Below are positions 48,520 through 57,190 of a stretch of 64,000 nucleotides of DNA, piece after piece (the stretch's first letter is position 1; every line of letters starts with the position of its first letter). Below the pieces are notes generated by a model, which ran no database searches, was not told the DNA's origin, and saw only the letters and a program-made list of their open reading frames with translations. A program made the translations under genes and the position numbers. The DNA comes from Hydra vulgaris (Eukaryota > Cnidaria > Hydrozoa > Anthoathecata > Hydridae), in assembly GCF_038396675.1 (NCBI RefSeq), contig NC_088922.1:65437001-65501000 (forward strand), read 5' to 3'.

Positions 48520-49803
48520 TTAATTATTAAATTTAATATCATTTGCTTTAAGTTTCATTATCGTATCAGATAATACAAGAGTATATGCTTGAGTATTTGC
48601 TGGTACAGCTGTATTAAATGTTGCTCTAATTTGTACTTGTATTGATGATGATTTTAATGTTTCTGATTGTTTACTAATATAAAAAACAAAAATTGGGTAT
48701 AAATCTCTATAGTCAGAAGGACTTATGTTGCTGTTTGCGATCAATTCAGTCATCCCATAAAATTTTTCTTTAAACATAGATGCTTCTCTATAAATTCTTG
48801 AAATTTTCTAATTTGGAAATGACAAATCATAATTTTCAGTAGGATATCTGGTATTATTAACCATAATGAACATATTTTTCAAGTCACAATGATCAAATAT
48901 TGAAGCATTAACAGTTTGGTCACCGTTAGCTCTATTTGTTTGAAATCCGACAACAACGTATCTAGGATTTTCAGGAGGTATATGTGAGGGCAATTCCCAA
49001 TTAAATAAAGTAACTTGTTAAACATTTGCAATATAACACTGACGATTTCTAAAACTTACTGGAATGGCCACTTTATTTTTAATTTCATCAATAAGTCTTT
49101 TTTTTTTTTTTACCTGATGGTATAAAATTTGGCATAAGAAGTTGTATTCTATTAAGAATAACTTTTCCTGCAGCTGCACCAGCAAGCCTAAAAGTTCCAT
49201 TATCATCACTTTGTCTTACAAGAGTTATTGTATGTTTAAGACCATAAATAACTTTGTCGTAATCATCACAGAATCCAAAAATGTGTCTTAAAGGTACGCA
49301 AAATGAAAATGTCCCTTTTGTAGTTGGTTTCTGAATTAGGTATGCTTGTCTTGTTGCAAACCCTGTGTTATCAGCAAGTACTGCTGTTGATGTGGTATCT
49401 TTATACCACAATTGATTTAATTCTTGTGCTAATTGAAAGTCATTTGCATAATTAAGCATTTCTAACATTGTAGTTGCTTGACCTGGATTATAAACAGCTT
49501 CTATCTCTTTGTTTGATAATTGGTATGTTATTCGATTAAATAAATGCATAAGACCATTATTTGTAAGCGCCACTGCATCTGCATTAGCATAAGCTGTTCC
49601 ATCAGCTTTAACAAGTTGCCCTTCAAATAAGAGATACGCTTTAGATGGAAGTGCTAACAAATCTTGTTCCTTAATGTTGATTCTTATTTCTCCAGGACTA
49701 TTTAGATTTGTGCCATTAATAGGTTCATATATATGTTCTTCATATTTTTCAATTCCATTATCTCTATCGGTTCTGTAAAATTAAATACTTCAGAAGTTGT
49801 CAT
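48520..49803 (-). pseudogene. MCP: Major capsid protein (double jelly-roll type), broken
   Basis: The ATG is at 49,803, about 6 bases after a TATATAAAA box (MTTSEVFNFTEP). The body carries KAYLLFEGQLVKADG, NNGLMHLFNRITYQLSNKEI, TKGTFSFCVPLRHIFGFCDD and LKHTITLVRQSDDNGTFRLA, then NRIQLLMPNFIPSGKKK. The second half has ENPRYVVVGFQTNRANGDQT and NASIFDHCDLKNMFIMVNNT, then ETLKSSSIQVQIRATFNTAV. This is the conserved layout of Polinton major capsid proteins, about 430 residues. Lesions: frame change near 49,770, slippage in the 11-base A-run at 49,096-49,106, and stops at 49,018 and 48,808. It presumably formed the icosahedral shell when intact. Confidence 0.9.
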
Positions 49804-49878
49804 TTTATTTTTTTATATACAATATAAATTGATTGACAATTCTTAAAAACGATATAAAAAAATTTACGAAAGCTAAAT

Positions 49879-50380
49879 TTACGCAAGTCGAAGGCCGCGT
49901 CCCATTTTAACTAGATCTTCTATTCTTACAGCATTTTTATTTGATACTTTGCATGGGTGACCTTTGCATGGATCTTTTTTTACTGATCTTATTGCAGACC
50001 CCATCATCAATTTATTCATATTTGTTATTACCTCTTCTTCATTATTTTTTCCATGCGAAGTAGGTCTTTCAGATACTCCAAAACTTGAAATTAATTCATC
50101 AATTTTATTATTAACAGGTTGTGGCGCTATTTTTGATGACGCTTTATCAATTAATTGTTTTTCTTTTTCAACTGTAGCATTTTTAGCAGCTTCTATCGCT
50201 GATTTTAAAAGTTTTTTTGCTGATTTAGCAGCAGTTATTGCATTTTTTCCTAAATCAGTAGCAGCCATCTTCTTCAACACAGCTGATGACACTCTTGTTA
50301 CACTTGACGCTTTTATTCGTTTAAATAAATCTCTTATAGTTTCGAATATACCACTTCCTCCAACAACATGTTTCTTTATA
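49879..50380 (-). pseudogene. Small Polinton virion-type protein with GG cleavage-like motif; start lost next to the Helitron
   Basis: The frame reads KKHVVGGSGIFETIRDLFKR, then SSVTRVSSAVLKKMAATDLG and NAITAAKSAKKLLKSAIEAA, and ends VRIEDLVKMGRGLRLA at 49,879. An Ala/Lys-rich amphipathic middle and the VVGG-S site near the N-terminus fit a minor virion protein processed by the adenovirus-type protease; this is inference. No ATG lies in frame upstream; the Helitron inserted at 50,390, about 10 codons upstream of the first recognisable residues. TATATATAAAG directly precedes it. The final A-to-end block is typical of Polinton proteins I have seen but have no name for. Confidence 0.6.
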
Positions 50381-50389
50381 TATATCCTA

Positions 50390-51875
50390 CTAGCTGGAGT
50401 TACCCGGCGTTGCCCGGGCCAATATTTAAAAGTAAATGAGCATCTGGAACTTTGTTATACTAATTTTGGGCTATGCACAGTAAGATTGTGCAATATTTTT
50501 TAGTGTTGCACAATAATCCCACCAAATGTGACCCTGTTGGTTGAAGCTATGAAATAACTGAAAGACATTAAGGAAGAAAAAGACATTTTGTTTATTTTCC
50601 ACTTAAAAACAACAAGTTAAGAATTTCCAAAAGAATGTTTACTCAAATTTTTCAATTAAATTGTTCTCTCACACTGGAAAAAAAAGTTGAACATGTTACA
50701 AAAGTTAAATCATGGGTAATTTCTTCACATTGGATTGTTATTGTTTTCTTTTAATAGGACTTCTTTAAAGAGGATTTCTTTCACTGAAGAGCCTTCTAAT
50801 AGACAATGTTCTTGGTTTTTTCTTCTGGAGTCAAAATGAAAAGATTTCGTGGAGATCCAACTCTAGAGCATGCAACATAGAGCTGGCCGTGAGAAAAGCA
50901 GAGCTGTTCCAAATTGATGCCAGCCACTTTGAGTGACTGTCCCTGGGCTTTGTTAATGGTCATTGCAAAAGCCAGCCTGACTGGAAACTGGAGGCGCTTG
51001 AAACCTAATGGGAGGTCATTGGGAATCATTGGAATCCTTGGAATGAAGACATTCTCACCTTTGCCACATCCAGTCAGTATAGTTGCTTCAATCAAGTTTG
51101 AAAGGATAGCTTTGATGATGAGTCGAGTTCCATTGCAGAGCTTGGGACTGTCGAGGTTGCAAAGAAGAATGATTGGTGCTCCAACTTTCAGGTGAAGAAT
51201 GTGAGGAGGACATCCAGATGGTTCTACAGAGTTCAGAAATTCTGTTGGATAGTTGACAGCTTCACTGGGGTCCATAACCATGTCAATGGAGTTGCAGGAC
51301 TTTTCATTGCCTGGGAGCATTTTCTGGATCTGCATATTGATCTTGGTGACAGACTCATTTTTGGGAGCCAGAATAGCTCTCTCACAGATCCAGTCATGTC
51401 TGGTGAAACTCTGCTGGATGTTGGGAAACACCTTGACAATGAGTTCCTCTGCAGAATCCACCAGTGTGCAAAAGTTGGCAGGGAATTTAATGAGCCCTGT
51501 CTGCACATCAACTGGTGCCTCACCATTGCCCAAGGCAAGGAGCTAATTGGAAAAGGCTCCTGCTGACAGATCACCAGACAACTTTACCCTCATGTTTGTT
51601 GTCAAATGAATTGTTCTGACACTCCTCCACAGGTAGGAAGCTTTTAGGTTTTGCCAAATTGCACGGCTGAGGCTGCAGAGCCACACTGGATCCCATTTTT
51701 GGGCCCCCCTGACCCCGGGGGTCGGGTACGGGGTCAAAACCCAGCTAAGAACCTTCTCCCCCTCGAGGACTACCCCAATGCCAAATTTCATCGAGATCGG
51801 TCCGGCGGTTTGGATTTCTATAGAGAACAAACAAACACACACACAAACACACATTGCCCTTTATATATATTAAGA
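50390..51875 (-). mobile_element. Helitron derivative, 1,486 bp, inside the Polinton
   Basis: On the minus strand it starts TCTTAATATATATAAAGGG after an A (51,876) and ends CTAG before a T (50,389). A hairpin CCCGGGCAACGCCGGG lies 9 bases before CTAG. TC...hairpin...CTRR between A and T without target duplication is the Helitron signature. It carries only the C-terminal helicase part. Its base composition (near 50 percent GC) is far above the flanking Polinton, which suggests recent arrival from another genomic or species background. Confidence 0.9.
50796..51669 (-). pseudogene. Helitron helicase, C-terminal part (Pif1-like SF1B)
   Basis: The frame starts within the helicase (LKASYLWRSVRTIHLTTNMR), hits a TAG at 51,543 after SAGAFSN, and then runs open for 245 codons. 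It reads LLALGNGEAPVDVQTG, APKNESVTKINMQIQKMLPG, LKVGAPIILLCNLDSPKLCN and FAMTINKAQGQSLKVAGINL (motif V region), then HGQLYVACSRVGSPRNLFIL (motif VI), ending EEKTKNIVY. That ending is the standard C-terminus of Helitron Rep/helicase proteins. The Rep/HUH domain and Walker motifs are missing, so it cannot act alone. Confidence 0.92.
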
Positions 51876-51903
51876 TTATTAACAATTAGCATTTTTTTAT
51901 GTA

Positions 51904-52739
51904 CTATATATTTTTTTTATATATTCTTAATAATCCATCACAAATTGCAACACCTTCATTTCTTGCTCCAGTGTTACCTACTTTCCATGCAGCTATACAC
52001 AAATAAAGCCGATCAACTAATGCATCAGGGTCACTAGGAAGAATTATAGTTTGTACTCTACCTACAATTCCTTTTCCTCTTGATTCACGCTTCCTGTTTT
52101 CTTTTATTTCCTTCCTAATAGGTGATATTATTTCTCTGTATTTTACACTACGAGAAGAATTTGGTTTGTATGGGTTTTCAGAAGTAATTGCATCTGTTTG
52201 TATTAATATATCTTGATATTTTTTAAGATCATCTTCATTATATACTCATTTATTAGGATTAAACTTTACTATCAATTCCCAAAGACCAGGAGTACCTATG
52301 TATTTTATTCCATTTATATCTTATTAATTAATATTGGAACTTTTCCTATAAAAAATTTACCCTCTTTAGAATGTATTCCAAATGTAGTGTCTGTAGACTT
52401 TTAACTATAAGTATACATCCTAAGATAGTCTGTTGCAATTTTTCCCAACTTTAAAAATTCATCAGAAGGCATTATTTCTTTAGATCCATAAGTAAGTATT
52501 TCAGGATATGCATTTGAAAACGTAAGAGCAATTTGATTAGCTTGATCTTGCAATTTAGATATATCCTCTTTTATTTGACTATCAATTAATGGCTTGTACA
52601 ATTTTGACAAGTCTATCTCCAAATTAGAATCTCCAATCTTTTCACTAAGATCATTCTGCTGTATTCTTTTTTTACTCACTGATAATTCTTTTACAATTTG
52701 ATCTCTCTTTTCATTGTCTGTAATTTTTAAAAATGACAT
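51904..52739 (-). pseudogene. Conserved ~280-residue Polinton protein of unknown function
   Basis: From ATG at 52,739: MSFLKITDNEKRDQIVKELS, then KKRIQQNDLSEKIGDSNLEI and ATDYLRMYTYS, then TAA. The same frame goes on with STDTTFGIHSKEGKFFIGKV, a second stop, KYIGTPGLWELIVKFNPNK and YLCIAAWKVGNTGARNEGVA, ending RIYKKNI at 51,904. The GTPGLWELI motif and the N-terminal opening recur in Polinton-like proteins of many animals. I do not know a function. Three in-frame stops (52,401, near 52,322 and near 52,247) break it. A TTTTATATAAAAA box lies just before the ATG. The Helitron lies 28 bp downstream of its stop. Confidence 0.7.
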
Positions 52740-52799
52740 TTTGTTTTTATATAAAAAAGATTAACAACACAACATGAACTTTTATGTTGTGTTTTATGA

Positions 52800-53150
52800 T
52801 TTACGTTTTACGTTACGTTTTACGTTACGTTTTACGTTACGTTTTACGTTACGTTTTACGTTACGTTTTACGTTACGTTTTACGTTACGTTTTACGTTAC
52901 GTTTTACGTTACGTTTTACGTTACGTTTTACGTTACGTTTTACGTTACGTTTTACGTTACGTTTTACGTTACGTTTTACGTTACGTTTTACGTTACGTTT
53001 TACGTTACGTTTTACGTTACGTTTTACGTTACATTTTACGTAAAACATAACGTTTTACGTTACGTTTTACGTTACGTTTTACGTTACGTTTTACGTTACG
53101 TTTTACGTTACGTTTTACGTTACGTTTTACTTTACGTTTTACGTTTTACG
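52800..53150. repeat. 12-bp minisatellite (TTTTACGTTACG)n, about 29 copies
   Basis: Nearly perfect 12-bp units fill the space between two Polinton genes. At 53,031-53,052 the order is disturbed by ACATTTTACGTAAAACATAA, a local mirror point. The stop codon of the upstream gene (53,139) lies within the array. Open frames on both strands (RFTL, LRYV or NVKR repeats) are by-products. Confidence 0.97.
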
Positions 53151-53633
53151 TTTTAGCAAACTATTTAAATAATCAATATTAAACGTTCCACAATTATTTT
53201 TAATCTCAAAGTCTTTATAAATGATATCATTTGTTTCTAATAATCTTAATATAAGTGCCATTGATAAAATACTTTTTATTAGTTTTTTTTCTTTGAAATC
53301 ACACTCTAATTGAAGTACATATTTATCTATAATTCTTAATTTATCCTGTTTTTTAACATTATTCCATTGTTTAAGTGATTCTTTAATGTCTCTTTCTACA
53401 CAATAAAAATCACTATCTTCATTCCAGATAAGTCTATAAAGTTTATTTCTCTCATCATCACTATAAGTTGATGGTATCTGAAAGTTTCCACAATCAGTGA
53501 TAAATATAGAGTGACTTCCTGAATCAACAATAAAACCTCCTTTTCCAAATCCAAGAAGTTCCAAATATTTTTTTTTATTCAAATCTCTTTCACGTTTACT
53601 ACATTCTAAAAGGAACGGATATAAATGTTGCAT
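53139..53633 (-). CDS. Conserved Polinton protein of unknown function, C-terminus overrun by minisatellite
   Basis: The intact 164-codon frame starts MQHLYPFLLECSKRERDLNK and contains LELLGFGKGGFIVDSGSHSI, LYRLIWNEDSDFYCVERDIK and MALILRLLETNDII. The last codons (KRKT, stop) are encoded by the 12-bp repeat, so the natural end may have been replaced. The MQHLYPFLLEC opening is familiar to me from cnidarian Polintons but has no assigned role. It lacks the TATATAA box seen at most neighbours (it has ACAAATAATAAGAT). Confidence 0.6.
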   Translation of the reverse strand: MQHLYPFLLECSKRERDLNKKKYLELLGFGKGGFIVDSGSHSIFITDCGNFQIPSTYSDDERNKLYRLIWNEDSDFYCVERDIKESLKQWNNVKKQDKLRIIDKYVLQLECDFKEKKLIKSILSMALILRLLETNDIIYKDFEIKNNCGTFNIDYLNSLLKRKT

Positions 53634-53687
53634 ATCTTATTATTTGTCAATAAAATGTTAAGTGACTACTTTTTTATTAAACCTACT

Positions 53688-54140
53688 TTAAATTACTTTA
53701 ATAGCTTCTTCTCTCCCTTGGTCGACTAGTGACAACTTTGTTTGTTCATCAATTTCATTTTTAACTTTTATTTTAATTTGCTCCATCATTGTCTGATATT
53801 TTCAAGTTCACCAAATATTAACTCAAATTCCTTGTCATCTATATGCCCATCTACTAAAGCTTTAGAAATATAATTGCATATTGCATTTAGTTTTGAATCA
53901 GCAAGCACCTTAATCTTTTCATGCTTTTCTGCTTTTAAATTCATTTTTTTATTAACTTGTCCGCCTATTATTGAGAACACACCTGCTTCTAATGCTGCAC
54001 CTTCACATGCAATAACTACTGGTGCTGCAATGATTGTTGATAAAAAACTAATTCCAATAGTTACAAGTGCCATAGTGCTTGCTAGTAATGCATTATCAAT
54101 TGCAGAAATTATTTTTACAGCTCTATGATATTTTTTAGCG
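53688..54140 (-). pseudogene. Small Polinton membrane-type protein, frameshifted
   Basis: The reading runs KKYHRAVKIISAIDNALLAS, then TMALVTIGISFLSTIIAAPV and ACEGAALEAGVFSIIGGQVN, KAEKHEKIKVLADSKLNAIC and SKALVDGHIDDKEFELIFGE. After a frame change near 53,800 it continues QTMMEQIKIKVKNEIDEQTK to TAA at 53,688. Two hydrophobic helices around residues 25-70 and a charged coiled tail fit a small membrane or virion protein. IIGG-Q is a possible site for the adenovirus-type protease. The start is unclear: no ATG precedes the conserved NALLAS block, and the internal Met at 54,073 would cut it off. Confidence 0.55.
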
Positions 54141-54346
54141 TTTTCTTATAGATATACCAAACTTTAAAGAAACACTTTTTTGTGACTTAAAACCTATTTT
54201 CATATTTTGTTGTGCAAATACATCATATCTTCCATTTATTAATATTGCAGGATGCTGTAAATTTTTATGTGGTTTAAAAACTATAGGAAATGGTTCTGAT
54301 TGTTTATATTTGTTTATAAAATATGCACTGGCATGCTATTTGACAT
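54135..54346 (-). pseudogene. Small (~68-residue) Polinton protein, early frameshift
   Basis: ATG at 54,346 (MSNSMPVHI) follows a TTTATATATAATAAA box. After a frame change within the first ten codons it reads FINKYKQSEPFPIVFKPHKN, then HPAILINGRYDVFAQQNMKI and KSVSLKFGISIRKR, with TAA at 54,135. The composition and short overlap with the next gene argue for a real gene. I do not recognise the family, and its length made it easy to miss. Confidence 0.5.
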
Positions 54347-54384
54347 TTTATTATATATAAATTTTATTATATATAATATGAAAA

Positions 54385-54969
54385 TCAAAGAATCATATTT
54401 AATAATGGAATATTAGCAAATGGAGAATTTGGTCCTAATAATAAACCTGATCCTGTTGATGTATAACCATTTCCAGCACGTAAGTACAATTTATCATCTT
54501 CAGAACTTCCTTTACTCCATGGTCTCAAATATAAACCAAATCCTGCACATGTTAATTTAACTCCTTGTCTATTCTTTTTCATGTACACAATACCATTTCC
54601 AGCAATTTTATTAATCATAGTTGATCCAGCTGCTGAGCCTACTCCTGAAAGCAGTCCTGTTGCAAGTAGTGGTATAATTCTTGATGCTAAAGAACCAAGA
54701 AACGGTAAAAGTGCACCAATAAATCCACCTTCTATTTTAGAATTGTGGACTAGTTGTGTTTTACTTAAAATAATTGATACACCAGTACCTTTTTCATACG
54801 CTTTTCTAATTCTATTCAATTGTGTTGTTGTTACAGCTAATATATGCTCACCATTTAAACTTGAATGCGATAACTTAATACTAGCTCCAATACCACATTC
54901 AATTGCATTTTTAATTTTTTCTATTTGGTTTTGTGAAAGATTTACTTTAATATTAGTATATTTACTCAT
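54385..54969 (-). CDS. Polinton small virion-type protein with IEGG site and Gly-rich hydrophobic centre, intact
   Basis: The 194-codon frame starts MSKYTNIKVNLSQNQIEKIK and has two tandem modules of the LSxxQxxxIxxAxxxGxGxSIxLS type (residues 10-40 and 50-72). After KIEGGFIGALLPFLGSLASR comes a hydrophobic Gly/Ala segment (about 85-125), and the C-terminus contains KLTCAGFGLYLRPW and LLGPNSPFANIPLL. Adenovirus protein VI and X-like precursors also combine a GG cleavage site and an amphipathic or membrane-active segment; the analogy is inference. Its ATG lies 15 bp beyond the minor capsid stop. No lesion is seen. Confidence 0.65.
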   Translation of the reverse strand: MSKYTNIKVNLSQNQIEKIKNAIECGIGASIKLSHSSLNGEHILAVTTTQLNRIRKAYEKGTGVSIILSKTQLVHNSKIEGGFIGALLPFLGSLASRIIPLLATGLLSGVGSAAGSTMINKIAGNGIVYMKKNRQGVKLTCAGFGLYLRPWSKGSSEDDKLYLRAGNGYTSTGSGLLLGPNSPFANIPLLNMIL

Positions 54970-54984
54970 TTTGTTATAGTTAAA

Positions 54985-55712
54985 TTATTTTTTTTCTCTT
55001 ATATGAAATCTTATAGCTAATTTTTCTCCTCGTAAATTTATCAGATTTCCATCTTGATCAACCAATTTAGTCTCCATCTTTGAAATTGTTTTTAGTGTTA
55101 TTGGTAAGTAAACTAAGTTTAATGGCTCTTGAAAAATTTTATATCCAGGACCAACACTTGGGAAAAATGAATATATAACGTTTTCTGTTGTTCCATTTAC
55201 ATAGGATGATGCTATTATATCATTTGTTACACTTATGCTATTAATACTTAAAATGTTTACTATATTATCTTATTCATGAGATCCTGTTGAATATACTTGA
55301 CTGTTAAAACGAAGAATAGATCTAATTGAATTTATAGATCTAAAATCAACTTTATAACCAGCTTCAATATTTAAAGTTGTTTTCAATGTGTTATTATCTG
55401 CTGAAAATATAATACTAGTTTCAACTCCATTAATAATTTTACTATTTTCAGTAATTTTTTCCACAATATACTTATTTATATCATCAATCTCATAACTACC
55501 TTATGAGATTGATGAATGTTTATATCTATCCAAGTTGCTCCATTATCTGAACTATGTCTAAAATTGTCATTTGAAGAATCAACATTTGGAAAACTGTAGA
55601 ATGTATCAAGACAAACTAATGCCATTTCATAATCTTTATCTTCACTTAGTTGTATAATAGGAGCAAACTTCTCTTTTATATGACTACTTTTATCATTCAA
55701 TATTACATACAT
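54985..55712 (-). pseudogene. Penton-like minor capsid protein (single jelly roll)
   Basis: The ATG at 55,712 follows GTATATAAAAA. The frame reads MYVILNDKSSHIKEKFAPII, then EMALVCLDTFYSFPNVDSSN and GATWIDINI. A short inverted duplication (55,481-55,515) then scrambles the frame. It resumes with KYIVEKITENSKIINGVETS, NIEAGYKVDFRSINSIRSIL and a stop at 55,270, then SSYVNGTTENVIYSFFPSVG and GYKIFQEPLNLVYLPITLKT, ending IRFHIREKK. The YEMAL.....SFPN opening and the SFFPSVGPGYK block are characteristic of the Polinton minor capsid (penton) protein. The length of about 240 residues is normal. Confidence 0.8.
55481..55515. repeat. 15-bp perfect hairpin inside the minor capsid gene
   Basis: TCATCAATCTCATAA and its exact inverse flank CTACC. 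The right-hand arm replaces or adds coding sequence at the point where the frame is lost. This is a typical footprint of intrastrand template switching during replication or repair. Confidence 0.9.
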
Positions 55713-55735
55713 TTTTTATATACAAAAAAATTATT

Positions 55736-56518
55736 TTAAACTTTAGATGGAAAATAAAAATTATCTAATCCACTTCTATATTTTCCATTATCTATTTTAA
55801 AAGATAAATCTATGACAACAAATCTATGAGGTTCTGACCAAGCATGCTTACAAAATTTTTTAAACTCATCTTCGTTCATATCACTAGAAACATGATCTCT
55901 ATAAATATGACTTAAATTCTTTGCATCTTGAGGAAATAAGCAAATAAAATTGGCATTTTCTCTAATAGTTTGTCTAGGTAACATAAAATAATTTTGTCCA
56001 AGATAGAAACAATCTACATTACTATGTCTTCCTCTTACACAATATTTTTCACACTTATTTTGTTCCGTTAATTGCAAATCATCAAATATCATCAAATTAT
56101 TCTTGTTAATATCGAGATCCTCAGGATTTGGTACATCTTCATCTGTTTCAAAAAACTTACACTCCATATCTGCTTTATCTTTCAAATTTTTTGAAACTTC
56201 TGCAATTACAAAATCTGGATTTTCATTTGATTTTTTTATATCGTCTAAAAACCTAAATAGTTCAAGAATAATTTCTTTTGGTAATTTTTGTTCAAAAGAT
56301 TGCTTTAATATTTTGTATTCTGGTTGAAAAAGAGATTTTCCAAAAACTTGTGAATTATTATAGTCTAACCAACCAGGTCTCAAAAGTAAATTCAATAATA
56401 AAGTAGTTTTTCCACAACCCGACTTTCCAACAATAATTCCTCTTATACTCTTAGGAAACAACTTATTATTATTTCTCTTATTGCTATTCGCATTCCATGA
56501 CAAATCTATAATATCCAT
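55736..56518 (-). CDS. ATP: Packaging ATPase (FtsK/HerA, A32-like), intact
   Basis: This is the genome-packaging motor of Polintons and related viruses, which pumps DNA into capsids using ATP. Walker A IIVGKSGCGKTTLLLN (residues about 28-43), Walker B NLMIFDDLQ (about 140), and sensor-type YLGQNYFMLPRQTIRENANF are all present. The C-terminal FKKFCKHAWSEPHRFVVIDL block is typical of the animal Polinton subfamily. The 260-codon frame is complete and undamaged, unlike most genes around it. ATCTTGATATATAAAAAATG overlaps the start. It shares a 46-bp divergent intergenic region with the plus-strand PLA2-like gene. Confidence 0.95.
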   Translation of the reverse strand: MDIIDLSWNANSNKRNNNKLFPKSIRGIIVGKSGCGKTTLLLNLLLRPGWLDYNNSQVFGKSLFQPEYKILKQSFEQKLPKEIILELFRFLDDIKKSNENPDFVIAEVSKNLKDKADMECKFFETDEDVPNPEDLDINKNNLMIFDDLQLTEQNKCEKYCVRGRHSNVDCFYLGQNYFMLPRQTIRENANFICLFPQDAKNLSHIYRDHVSSDMNEDEFKKFCKHAWSEPHRFVVIDLSFKIDNGKYRSGLDNFYFPSKV

Positions 56519-56564
56519 TTTTTATATATCAAGATTTTTTATATAAAAATTTTATATATATAAA
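56519..56564. promoter_or_regulatory. 46-bp divergent promoter region (ATPase / PLA2-like gene)
   Basis: Two TATATA boxes face outward: minus-strand CTTGATATATAAAAAATG toward the ATPase and plus-strand TTTTATATATATAAAATG toward the PLA2-like gene. Each box directly abuts its start codon. Nothing else fits into the space, so these boxes must carry the promoter information. Confidence 0.7.
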
Positions 56565-57190
56565 ATGTACTGCGTTAAATGTAGAAAAAAAACAAATACA
56601 CTAAACTTGCAAAATGTTGTTAGTAAAAACAATAGAAATATGCAACGTGGAAATTGCGCTATTTGTGGAAGATTAAAAACTCAATTTATATCATCAAAAA
56701 AAGGAGGAGATTGAGTGAGTTCAATTAATTCAGCAAAACGTAAAATAAAACTACCTTGGTCGAAGTTTCCAGGTGAAATGCATTTACCTGGAATGAATTT
56801 TGCAGGTCCTGGTACTAATTTAGATGAACGATTAACTTCTACTGACGCATATAAAGAATGGAGTAAACCTATTGATAGAGTTGATAATGCAGCTTACCAT
56901 CACGATCTTGCTTATAAATACTTCGATGATACTGCAAAAAGAAATTTAGCTGATAAAATTATGATCGAATAAATGGATTTTATAAAAAATCCAACAATAC
57001 CTGAAAGAATTGAACGAGGTATTATAAATATTATTACAGCATCTAAAGCAAAGTTTGGGTTAGGTCTTTCAGACCCATATGAACTGGGTGTTGAAACTAC
57101 TCAAAAAAACTTCAAACGATCAAAGAAAAAGAAAAGGGTAAAGAATCGAAATGGACTGACAAACTTGCAAACGAACTTCATAAACCAGTT
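56565..57190 (+). pseudogene. Zinc-ribbon plus phospholipase A2-like Polinton protein, two nonsense codons
   Basis: From ATG at 56,565: MYCVKCRKKTNTLNLQNVV, then GNCAICGRLKTQFI, a CxxC...CxxC zinc ribbon in the first 45 residues. A TGA after SSKKGGD interrupts the frame. It goes on as KLPWSKFPGEMHLPGMNFAG, then PGTNLDERL and DRVDNAAYHHDLAYKYFDDT. GPGTNLD resembles the calcium loop and HHDLAY the catalytic His-Asp of parvovirus-VP1-type phospholipase A2, which acts in membrane passage of virions. A TAA at 56,970 interrupts again, then comes DFIKNPTIPERIERGIINII and FGLGL. The tail past 57,080 overlaps the integrase region. Confidence 0.8.

Noticed and set aside
51651..52037. Plus-strand open frames across the Helitron 5' region
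   Set aside because: They are antisense to the Helitron and cross its boundary into Polinton DNA, with no conserved motif.
52774..53050. Three overlapping repeat proteins (RFTL, LRYV, NVKR units) and a CRISPR-like look
   Set aside because: A 12-bp unit gives open frames in every phase. There are no unique spacers between units, so it is a minisatellite, not a CRISPR array or gene.
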